A DNA stretch of 5,351 nucleotides from Pseudomonadota bacterium (GTDB lineage: Bacteria > Pseudomonadota > Gammaproteobacteria > Xanthomonadales > Xanthomonadaceae), in assembly GCA_023439425.1 (NCBI GenBank), contig JAEXNZ010000441.1:1-5351 (forward strand). The letters are read 5' to 3'. Shown one piece after another: positions 1-5,323 of the stretch. How positions within the stretch are numbered: the stretch's first letter is position 1; each line of letters begins with the position of its first letter. The translations under genes were made by a program, and so were the position numbers. The notes beneath the pieces are model-generated. The model saw only the letters and a program-made list of their open reading frames with translations, was not told the origin of the DNA and searched no databases.

Positions 1-1
1 C

Positions 2-622
2 CCGTACACCACCCACGGCCAGGACGGAATCATCGATGACAAGGGCTACGTGCTCAATGACATCACCGTGCAGGCGCTGATCAAGCAGTCGATCTCGCAC
101 GCGGAAGCCGGCGTGGACATCATCTCGCCGTCGGACATGATGGACGGACGCATTGGCGCGATCCGCCGCGCGCTGGATGCCGACAGCCACATCAACGTGC
201 GCATCATGGCTTACTCGGCCAAGTACGCCTCGGCCTTCTACGGCCCGTTCCGCGACGCAGTGGGCAGCTCGGCCAGCCTCGGCAAGGCCGACAAGAAGAC
301 CTACCAGATGGACCCGGCCAACGGCGATGAGGCCATGCGCGAGATCGCGCTGGACCTGGAGGAGGGCGCGGATATGGTGATGGTCAAGCCGGGCATGCCG
401 TATCTGGACCTGGTGCGCCGGGTGAAACAGCAGTTCGGCGTGCCGACCTTTGCCTACCAGGTGAGCGGCGAATACGCGATGCTGAAGGCGGCAGTGGGCA
501 ACGGCTGGCTGGACGAACGCGCCTGCGTGCTGGAGTCGCTGATGTGCTTCAAGCGCGCCGGAGCCGATGGCGTGCTGACCTATTTCGCGCCGCAGGTGGC
601 GCGCTGGCTGCGTGAGCGCTGA
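2..622 (+). CDS. hemB: Delta-aminolevulinic acid dehydratase (porphobilinogen synthase), 5'-truncated by the window edge
   Basis: This cytoplasmic enzyme of tetrapyrrole (heme) synthesis condenses two 5-aminolevulinate molecules into porphobilinogen. The reading frame is open from base 2, so the real start lies upstream. The 206 visible residues compare with about 330 in the family, so roughly the first 125 are missing. Visible landmarks are the PYTTHGQDG metal-site segment (bases 2-28), SDMMDGRIGAIR, the first active-site lysine in YSAKYASAFYGPFRD (codon 221-223), and the Schiff-base lysine in MVMVKPGMPYLD (codon 386-388). The lysines lie 55 residues apart, the spacing I recall for the Pseudomonas enzyme. 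Aspartate in HGQD (codon 23-25) occupies a position that is a zinc-binding cysteine in animal enzymes, which suggests the magnesium-type, zinc-independent class; the other metal ligands are outside the window. The frame is intact to its TGA. A small membrane-protein gene follows after 32 bp and is probably cotranscribed. Confidence 0.97.
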   Translation, partial: PYTTHGQDGIIDDKGYVLNDITVQALIKQSISHAEAGVDIISPSDMMDGRIGAIRRALDADSHINVRIMAYSAKYASAFYGPFRDAVGSSASLGKADKKTYQMDPANGDEAMREIALDLEEGADMVMVKPGMPYLDLVRRVKQQFGVPTFAYQVSGEYAMLKAAVGNGWLDERACVLESLMCFKRAGADGVLTYFAPQVARWLRER

Positions 623-654
623 CAATACGCGGCAACTGAGAAGGGAACACGACG

Positions 655-936
655 ATGCAGCAGACAATGGGATGGGTGCAGTGGCTGACCTGGGGCACCG
701 GCGTGACGGTGTTCGCGGTGGTGATCGGCCTGATCATCCGCAGCGTGCTGCGTGCGGCCCGGCGCGCGCCCGAGCAGCCGTCGGCGGCGGCGGCGCTGGC
801 GCGTGAGGCCAGGCTTTCGCCGGAGGTGCAGGCGGAGCTGGCGGCGTTGAATCACCGCAAGGATGAGGGCCAGATCACCGAGGCGCAGTACGAACAGCAG
901 CGTGCGGAGTTGTTGCGCGAACCGCCCGCGATCTGA
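655..936 (+). CDS. Small single-pass membrane protein with SHOCT-like C-terminal domain
   Basis: A 93-residue protein of unknown function. One hydrophobic helix at about residues 13-28 (WGTGVTVFAVVIGLII) is followed by a basic stretch (RSVLRAARR), so the tail probably faces the cytoplasm by the positive-inside rule. After an Ala/Pro-rich linker, residues about 62-87 read ELAALNHRKDEGQITEAQYE and onward. This matches the SHOCT pattern: a short helix, an acidic-Gly-x-Ile-Thr turn, then Glu-x-x-Tyr/Phe and a second helix ending in Leu-Leu. SHOCT is a short C-terminal domain often attached to membrane or secreted proteins and is thought to mediate oligomerisation or tethering. The ATG at 655 has a GAGAAGGGA ribosome-binding sequence at 638-646. 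The start is 32 bp after the hemB stop, so an operon with hemB is likely, but nothing in the sequence ties it to heme synthesis. A second in-frame ATG at 667 is less well placed. Its stop lies one base before a SMAG repeat. Confidence 0.85.
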   Translation: MQQTMGWVQWLTWGTGVTVFAVVIGLIIRSVLRAARRAPEQPSAAAALAREARLSPEVQAELAALNHRKDEGQITEAQYEQQRAELLREPPAI

Positions 937-937
937 C

Positions 938-959
938 GTAGTGCCGGGCTTGCCCGGCA
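938..959 (+). repeat. SMAG-type (GTAG) REP palindrome, copy 1
   Basis: The tetranucleotide GTAG (938-941) is followed by a perfect 8-bp stem, TGCCGGGC (942-949) with GCCCGGCA (952-959), around a TT loop. GTAG plus a short hairpin is the signature of SMAG elements, the abundant intergenic repeats of Stenotrophomonas maltophilia that are thought to be moved by REP-associated tyrosine transposases (RAYTs). It begins one base after the stop of the SHOCT-like gene. Its partner lies 23 bp downstream in inverted orientation. Confidence 0.85.
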
Positions 960-982
960 ACTGGACTTGCGGCGCGAAAGGC

Positions 983-1004
983 AGCGGGGCAAGCCCCGCT
1001 CTAC
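983..1004 (-). repeat. SMAG-type (GTAG) REP palindrome, copy 2, inverted
   Basis: Read on the minus strand this is GTAG (1004-1001), AGCGGGGC (1000-993), a TT loop, then GCCCCGCT (990-983): the same architecture as the neighbouring copy. Against copy 1, 14 of 18 stem-loop positions are identical. The four differences form two complementary pairs, T-A becoming A-T and C-G becoming G-C, so both stems stay perfect. The GTAG contains the TAG stop codon of the minus-strand propeller gene. The two copies face each other with their GTAG ends outward. Confidence 0.85.
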
Positions 1005-1870
1005 GGGGTACCGGCGCAGACGGGGGCAGGCTTCTTCAGGCGATACAGATCCAGTCCGCCCGCGCGCGGCGACCGTGCCTGCCCACTCACCACCATCTCC
1101 CCCGGCTTGTTCCAATCCACTACCGGTGAAGCGGTTTGCCCATCCGCCGTGTTGAACGTCAACACCAACGGCAACGCTGCCTCGGCGTAGTCACACCCCA
1201 CCACCCACACCTGCGACGACCCCTCCGCCGCCCGGGTTAATGCCAGCGCACCCCGGTTATCCAGCCACGTCGCCCCCAGCTCATCGGCCGCCGAATTCAA
1301 CGGCTTCGGCAACGCCTGCGCCGCCCCGAAACCCGCCGCCTGCACCGCTGCCCGGTACAGATCGAACCCACCCTGGCCCTGCTTCCCGTTGCGTGCGAAC
1401 AGCAGCATCAACCCATCCGGCCGCAATGCCGGGCTGCGCTCGTCATCACGGGTATTGAGCCCGGCCAGCGGCTCAGGCTTGCCCACGCCGCCGTCAGCGG
1501 CCACCGCCGACCGGTACAGGTCAAACCCACCCCGTCCGCCACTGCGGTCGGAAGCGAAGTACAGCCAGCGCCCATCCGGGCTGTAGGCGGGGTCGCGCTC
1601 ATCGCGCGGGCTGTTGATGCCCAGCGGCTGTGGATCCTGCCAGCGCCCCTCGACCAGTCGCGCCTGCCACAGGTCCCAGCCACCGCTGCCGCCGGGGCGG
1701 TCGCTGGCCCAGACGATGCGCTGGCCGTCCGGGCTGATCGTGGCCTGGCTCTCGTTGGCCTTCGTCGACACCACGCCCATGCCCTCGATGCCAAACTCGG
1801 AAAGCGCCATCGCTGCGGGCGTGAAGAGTAAACTCAGGCTCAGCGCGAGCCATGTCGTGGGAGGTCGCAT
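1001..1870 (-). CDS. Exported TolB/PD40-type beta-propeller protein
   Basis: A 289-residue protein, probably periplasmic. Residues 1-22 (MRPPTTWLALSLSLLFTPAAMA) look like a Sec signal peptide with cleavage after Ala-Met-Ala. There is no lipobox cysteine. The mature part has PD40 (WD40-like) repeats: SPDGQRIVWASDRPGGSGGWDLW (46-68), SPDGRWLYFASDRSGGRGGFDLY (97-119), RPDGLMLLFARNGKQGQGGFDLY (150-172), a degenerate fourth (about 196-224) and a last one ending GGLDLYRL (271-278). Cys226 and Cys285 are the only cysteines and could form a disulfide. Such blades occur in TolB and as N-terminal parts of OmpA-type lipoproteins; this one has neither TolB's N-terminal domain nor an OmpA domain, so it is not TolB and its ligand is unknown. 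I chose the ATG at 1870 because GGAAG lies 5 nt upstream and the signal peptide then begins properly; an ATG at 1882 lacks a ribosome site. It is transcribed divergently from aroE. Confidence 0.85.
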   Translation of the reverse strand: MRPPTTWLALSLSLLFTPAAMALSEFGIEGMGVVSTKANESQATISPDGQRIVWASDRPGGSGGWDLWQARLVEGRWQDPQPLGINSPRDERDPAYSPDGRWLYFASDRSGGRGGFDLYRSAVAADGGVGKPEPLAGLNTRDDERSPALRPDGLMLLFARNGKQGQGGFDLYRAAVQAAGFGAAQALPKPLNSAADELGATWLDNRGALALTRAAEGSSQVWVVGCDYAEAALPLVLTFNTADGQTASPVVDWNKPGEMVVSGQARSPRAGGLDLYRLKKPAPVCAGTP

Positions 1871-1923
1871 GCGGTCTTCCATCCGGGTTTGCAGTCAATC
1901 CAGTTCCGGAGTCTAGAACACCC
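1871..1923. promoter_or_regulatory. Divergent intergenic region between the propeller gene and aroE
   Basis: These 53 bp separate two divergent starts, so promoters for both genes should lie here or extend into the coding ends. For aroE, GGAG at 1908-1911 is a ribosome-binding sequence 12 nt before the ATG. A poor -35/-10 candidate for aroE is TTGCAG (1889-1894) with TCTAGA (1912-1917), 17 bp apart, but that would place transcription start almost at the ATG. GTTC (1903-1906) and GAAC (1916-1919) form a short inverted repeat of unknown meaning. On the minus strand, GGAAG before 1870 serves the propeller gene. No promoter is convincing by eye. Confidence 0.35.
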
Positions 1924-2766
1924 ATGAGCCCCCGTTACGCCGTCTTCGGTCAGCCCATCGCCCATTCGCTGTCGCCGCACATCCATGCTGCGTTCGCGCG
2001 CCAGGAAGGCATCGAGCTGGACTACACCGCCATCGAATCCTCGCCGGAAGGCTTTGCCGCCGCGCTGGAAAGCTTTGCCGCCAGCGGCGGGGCAGGGGCC
2101 AACGTCACCGCGCCGCTGAAAGAAACCGCGTTCGCGCTGTGCAAGACCTTCACCTCGCGCGCCAAGCTGGCTGGCTCGGTCAACACGCTGCTGCGCAAGG
2201 GCGACTACTGGCACGGCGACACCACCGACGGCGTGGGCCTGGTCCGCGACCTCACCGACCGCCATGGGCTGGACCTGCGTGGCCGCCGTGTGCTGTTGCT
2301 CGGCGCAGGCGGCTCGGCACGCAGCGTGGCCCCGGCCCTGCTGGATGCCGGCATCGACAAACTGTTTGTGGTCAACCGCACTCCGGAACGCGCGGATGAG
2401 CTGGTTGACGCCATCGGCGAACCGGGCCGCGCGACCAGTCGCTACTGGGAAGATCTGCACGACCTGGGTGACTTCGAACTGATCGTCAACGCCACCTCGG
2501 CCGGCCGCGACCGCGAAGCGAAGTTCGAACTGCCGCTGTCGCTGGTCAACACGATGACCACCGCAGTGGATCTGAACTACGGCGACGCCGCGGTGGCCTT
2601 CCTGGCCTGGGCGCGGGCGGCCAGCTGCCGCAACATCGTCGACGGCCTCGGCATGCTGGTCGAGCAGGCCGCGTCCAGCTTCCAGCAATGGCACGAAGTG
2701 CGCCCGGACACCGACCCGGTATACGCCGAGCTGCGGGCGAAGAACGCGCTGGCGGGTGAGGAGTGA
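1924..2766 (+). CDS. aroE: Shikimate dehydrogenase (NADP-dependent)
   Basis: This cytoplasmic enzyme reduces 3-dehydroshikimate to shikimate with NADPH in the chorismate pathway. Its 280 residues match the usual 270-285. The N-terminal substrate domain shows YAVFGQPIAHSLSP (5-18) with Ser15 and Ser17, NVTAPLK (60-66) with catalytic Lys66, GSVNTL (84-89) with Asn87, and GDTTDG (98-103) with the partner Asp102. The last motif has Thr where GDNTDG is common, not at a catalytic position. The Rossmann part has the GAGGSAR loop (127-133) and NRTPER (151-156), the signature that recognises the 2'-phosphate of NADP. The C-terminal DGLGMLVEQAA (240-250) with Gln248 closes the site. The ATG at 1924 is preferred: the frame is open upstream to an ATG at 1852, but those 24 residues are not family sequence and would overlap the divergent gene. 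The stop overlaps the start of the next gene in GTGA, so the two are probably translationally coupled. Confidence 0.97.
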   Translation: MSPRYAVFGQPIAHSLSPHIHAAFARQEGIELDYTAIESSPEGFAAALESFAASGGAGANVTAPLKETAFALCKTFTSRAKLAGSVNTLLRKGDYWHGDTTDGVGLVRDLTDRHGLDLRGRRVLLLGAGGSARSVAPALLDAGIDKLFVVNRTPERADELVDAIGEPGRATSRYWEDLHDLGDFELIVNATSAGRDREAKFELPLSLVNTMTTAVDLNYGDAAVAFLAWARAASCRNIVDGLGMLVEQAASSFQQWHEVRPDTDPVYAELRAKNALAGEE

Positions 2767-3137
2767 GCGGATCCCTTGCCGAGCTGCTTATTCCGGTGCT
2801 GAGCTCGGCGGTCATGCAGTTGCCGATTCTCATTGCCGTGGCGGTGTCGGTGGTCTGGGTGCTGGGCAGCCCGCGCAGTCAGGTCCGCACCGTCGCCCTG
2901 TGGGGATTGGCGCTGCTGGGCATGGTCAGCCTGCTCGGCATGGTCGCCAACGTGGTGCCGCAACTGCTGGTGATCCAGGGCAACTATGGCTCGCTGCGCG
3001 AAGTCGGGCTGATCATGGGCTTCCTCAACTTCGGCCTCAATCTGATACAGGCGCTGGCCGTGGTGCTGCTGGTCTGGGCCATGACCCGGTCGCTGCGTGA
3101 CCGCACGCCGCCGGGCGCGCCTCCGTCAAGCACCTGA
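2763..3137 (+). CDS. Small three-helix membrane protein coupled to aroE
   Basis: A 124-residue protein that I do not recognise. It has three clearly hydrophobic segments, at about residues 8-34, 44-65 and 82-107, and a short basic, Pro/Ser-rich tail (RSLRDRTPPGAPPSST) that is probably cytoplasmic. A positively charged loop (SPRSQVR, 36-42) separates helices 1 and 2, and a polar loop (QGNYGSLREVG, 72-82) separates 2 and 3. Helix 3 carries Asn89, Asn93 and Gln96 on a helical i, i+4, i+7 spacing, which gives it a polar face. The GTG start at 2763 overlaps the aroE TGA in GTGA; purine-rich GGGTGAGGA precedes it closely, which fits coupled translation. An ATG at 2814 would cut into helix 1 and is less likely. 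Hydrophobicity, codon pattern and tight coupling support a real gene. The coupling to aroE does not by itself imply a role in aromatic synthesis. Confidence 0.8.
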   Translation: MSGSLAELLIPVLSSAVMQLPILIAVAVSVVWVLGSPRSQVRTVALWGLALLGMVSLLGMVANVVPQLLVIQGNYGSLREVGLIMGFLNFGLNLIQALAVVLLVWAMTRSLRDRTPPGAPPSST

Positions 3138-3152
3138 ACCATCGCGGCAAAT

Positions 3153-3175
3153 CCCGACGGCCCCGGGCCGTCGGG
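3153..3175 (+). terminator. GC-rich hairpin ending the aroE operon
   Basis: CCCGACGGCC (3153-3162) pairs perfectly with GGCCGTCGGG (3166-3175) around a 3-nt loop, giving a 10-bp, almost all-GC stem. It starts 16 nt after the stop of the membrane-protein gene and ends 45 nt before dinG. The downstream flank is TCATGAGAAAATG, with no T-tract, so it is at best a non-canonical terminator or an mRNA 3'-end stabiliser. The minus-strand reading is followed by ATTT, slightly more terminator-like, but no minus-strand gene is seen there. It lacks a GTAG flank and so is not a SMAG copy. Confidence 0.55.
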
Positions 3176-3191
3176 TCATGAGAAAATGCCG

Positions 3192-3206
3192 GCCATGAAT
3201 CATGGC
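3192..3206 (+). promoter_or_regulatory. Perfect 15-bp palindrome overlapping the dinG ribosome-binding region
   Basis: GCCATGA and TCATGGC form perfect 7-bp arms around the single central A at 3199. The right arm shares GGC with GGCAGGA (3204-3210), the ribosome-binding sequence 10 nt before the dinG GTG. It could be a dimeric repressor operator or a small hairpin affecting ribosome access. It is not a LexA box of the CTGT-N8-ACAG type. GCCGGC also occurs on both sides, at 3188-3193 and 3215-3220, which offers an alternative pairing that would put the ribosome-binding sequence in a loop. Function is inferred only from position. Confidence 0.35.
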
Positions 3207-3220
3207 AGGACCCCGCCGGC

Positions 3221-5323
3221 GTGACCGAAAAAGTTGAAGCCCCGCGCGCGCTGAACGACGAACTCAAGACCGTCATCCGCGACGCCTACGCCAAGCTGCA
3301 GGCCAATACCCCCGGCTTCAGCACCCGGCGTTCGCAGAGCCAGATGATCGGCGTGGTCTCGCGCGCGCTGTCGCACAGCGGCGGCGTGGGCGTGGTTGAA
3401 GCCCCTACCGGCGTGGGCAAGAGCCTGGGCTACCTCACCGCTGGCGTGCCGATTGCACTGGCCACCAAGAAGAAGCTGGTGATCAGCACCGGCACCGTGG
3501 CCCTGCAGTCGCAGCTGGTGGAACGCGACATTCCCAACTTCCTCAAGGCCACCGGCCTGGATGCCACCGTGGCGCTGGCCAAGGGCCGCACCCGCTACCT
3601 GTGCACCCGCAATGCCGCCGAAGCGCACGGCGAAGGCGCGCAGGAAGGCATGTTCGAAGACGAGCAGCCGCTGTTCGACCGCCCGCTGGCCCCCATCGAG
3701 ATGGATCTGGCGCAGAAGCTGAGCAAGGAATTCGTCGAGGGCCGCTGGAACGGCGACCTCGACAACGCGCCTGAAACCATCAGCCCGTCACTGCGCTCGC
3801 GCATCACCACCCCGGCCTCCGGCTGCGCTGGCCGCAAGTGTGCCTATTCCTCGCAGTGCGCGGTGCTGCGTGCGCGCAACACGGTGCGCGACGCGCAGAT
3901 CGTGGTCACCAACCACGCGCTGCTGCTGTCGGCGCTGTCCATTGGCGAGAGTGATAACGGCCAGCCGTTGATCGCACCACCGTCGGACATGCTGCTGGTG
4001 CTGGACGAAGGCCACCACATCGGCAATGTGGCCATCGACCAGGGCGCAGCCAGCCTCGCGCTGGATGAAATGGCCAAGCGCACCGGTCGCCTGCAGGTGC
4101 TGATCGCCGCCGCCTATCGCGCGGTGGACAAGGACAAGCTGGGCAACCTGCTGCCGAACGAGGCCATCGAGGTCGCGGCCAAGGTCAGCAAGCAGCTGCG
4201 TGCCTTCCACGATGTCATCAACCGCAGCTGGCAGCCCGATCCCACTGCGCAGGAACCGATGTGGCGCGCCCCCAATGGCCGCCTGCCGGACATCTGGATG
4301 GCCGACATCGAAGCCCTGGCGGACGACACCCGTTCGTTGTTCAACTGGGCGCATGCAGCGACTGCGCAGGTGGCCAAGGGCAAGCCGGAAGACGCCGCGC
4401 GTGAGCGCCTGCAGCGCAACCTGGGCATGGCGCTGGAAATGGTGGAGCAGCAGCACAACCTGTGGACCACCTGGCGGCGCGAGGACAAAGATGGCCAGCC
4501 GCCCACCGCGCGCTGGGTCACCCTGTCGCGCGATGGCGACTTGATCCTGCACGGCTCGCCGGTGTCGGCGGCCAATGTGCTGCGCAAGCTGCTGTGGGAC
4601 GAAGTGGATTCGGTGGTGATGACCTCGGCCACGCTGACCGGCGGCGGTGATTTCCAGACCCTGGCGATCGACAACGGCATTCCGCAGGAAGCCGAAATGG
4701 TCTCGCTGGCGTCGCCGTTCGACCTGCCCAACCAGGCCGAGCTGATCGTGCCGGCGTTCCCGGTGACGCCGGATGACCGCGAGCGTCACCCCAAGGAAGT
4801 GGCCAAATATCTGGTCAGTGAGCTCGACTGGGGCAAGGGCAGCATCGTGCTGTTCACCTCGCGCTGGAAAATGGAGAAAGTGGCCGAGCTGATGCCCGCG
4901 GCGCAGCGCAAACTGGTGCTGGTGCAGGGCGAGACCGCCAAGCAGAAGATGATTGACGAGCATCTGCGGCGCACCGCGGCGGGCGAAGGTTCGGTGCTGT
5001 TCGGCTTGAACTCGTTTGGTGAAGGTCTGGATCTGCCGGGTGAAGCCTGTACCACGGTGGTGATCACCCAGGTACCGTTCGCGGTGCCGACCGATCCGCA
5101 GACTTCCACGCTGAGTGAGTGGATGGAAAGCCGTGGCTTGAATGCGTTCAACCTGATCGCCATTCCGCACGCGCTGCGCACGCTGACCCAGTTCGCCGGG
5201 CGGTTGATCCGTACTTCGACCGACACCGGCCGGGTGATCATCCTGGATTCGCGGTTGCTGAGCCGGCGTTATGGCAAGCGCATCATTGATGCGTTGCCGC
5301 CGTTCAAGCGCGTTATCGGGTAA
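3221..5323 (+). CDS. dinG: ATP-dependent 5'-3' DNA helicase DinG (iron-sulfur, XPD-like)
   Basis: A superfamily 2 helicase of the XPD/Rad3 type. In E. coli, DinG unwinds D-loops, R-loops and forked DNA, helping replication through transcribed regions. The 700 residues compare with about 716 in E. coli. In order: RRSQSQM (36-42) in the Q-motif region; Walker A EAPTGVGKS (60-68, Lys67); STGTVALQSQL (89-99, motif Ia); iron-sulfur cysteines Cys128, Cys202, Cys207 and Cys213; the DEAH-type box DEGH (262-265); SATL after VVM (motif III-like, encoded near 4626); SFGEGLDLPGE (598-608, motif V); and QFAGRLIR (657-664, motif VI). Cysteine spacing of 74, 5 and 6 residues is the same as in E. coli DinG, so a redox-active 4Fe-4S cluster is expected. 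The GTG at 3221 is the only start codon between the upstream in-frame stop (3179) and the conserved N-terminus, and GGCAGGA lies 10 nt before it. dinG is a DNA-damage gene in E. coli, but I see no CTGT-N8-ACAG LexA site in the 83 bp upstream. Confidence 0.97.
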   Translation: MTEKVEAPRALNDELKTVIRDAYAKLQANTPGFSTRRSQSQMIGVVSRALSHSGGVGVVEAPTGVGKSLGYLTAGVPIALATKKKLVISTGTVALQSQLVERDIPNFLKATGLDATVALAKGRTRYLCTRNAAEAHGEGAQEGMFEDEQPLFDRPLAPIEMDLAQKLSKEFVEGRWNGDLDNAPETISPSLRSRITTPASGCAGRKCAYSSQCAVLRARNTVRDAQIVVTNHALLLSALSIGESDNGQPLIAPPSDMLLVLDEGHHIGNVAIDQGAASLALDEMAKRTGRLQVLIAAAYRAVDKDKLGNLLPNEAIEVAAKVSKQLRAFHDVINRSWQPDPTAQEPMWRAPNGRLPDIWMADIEALADDTRSLFNWAHAATAQVAKGKPEDAARERLQRNLGMALEMVEQQHNLWTTWRREDKDGQPPTARWVTLSRDGDLILHGSPVSAANVLRKLLWDEVDSVVMTSATLTGGGDFQTLAIDNGIPQEAEMVSLASPFDLPNQAELIVPAFPVTPDDRERHPKEVAKYLVSELDWGKGSIVLFTSRWKMEKVAELMPAAQRKLVLVQGETAKQKMIDEHLRRTAAGEGSVLFGLNSFGEGLDLPGEACTTVVITQVPFAVPTDPQTSTLSEWMESRGLNAFNLIAIPHALRTLTQFAGRLIRTSTDTGRVIILDSRLLSRRYGKRIIDALPPFKRVIG

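Larger units (their letters stand above)
938..1004. terminator. Probable bidirectional terminator or 3'-end stabiliser formed by the SMAG pair
   Basis: The hemB-side gene and the propeller gene converge here, and almost the whole gap is the inverted repeat pair. Each copy can fold alone as an 8-bp GC-rich hairpin in RNA of either strand, or the two can pair with each other as a longer imperfect stem. No T-tract follows, so a classical intrinsic terminator is not shown. REP-type hairpins at such sites are known to block 3' exonucleases or to attenuate read-through. The role here is inferred from position and structure. Confidence 0.45.

Noticed and set aside
612..806. A 64-codon plus-strand frame overlapping the end of hemB and the SHOCT-like gene
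   Set aside because: Out of frame with both, composition-driven, with no motif; the frame starting at 655 has a clear helix, SHOCT-like motif and ribosome site.
1871..1882. Start of the propeller gene at the ATG at 1882 rather than 1870
   Set aside because: No ribosome-binding sequence precedes 1882 on the minus strand, while GGAAG lies 5 nt before 1870, and the extra residues MEDR would add acidic residues before the signal peptide.
1893..1898. TTGACT on the minus strand as a -35 box for the propeller gene
   Set aside because: A -10 box 17 bp further would fall at the start codon, with no TATAAT-like sequence there, and transcription would begin inside the gene.
1852..1923. N-terminal extension of aroE from an upstream ATG at 1852
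   Set aside because: The 24 extra residues are not family-like and would overlap the divergent propeller gene start; the ATG at 1924 begins directly before the conserved YAVFGQPIAHS and has a GGAG upstream.
1840..2694. A 284-codon open frame on the minus strand opposite aroE
   Set aside because: Low-complexity antisense shadow; aroE on the plus strand has all catalytic and NADP motifs.
3788..5170. A 460-codon open frame on the minus strand opposite dinG
   Set aside because: The translation is rich in His, Arg, Gln and Gly with no recognisable domain. It is the usual antisense artefact of high-GC coding DNA, and the plus strand encodes a complete DinG with all motifs.
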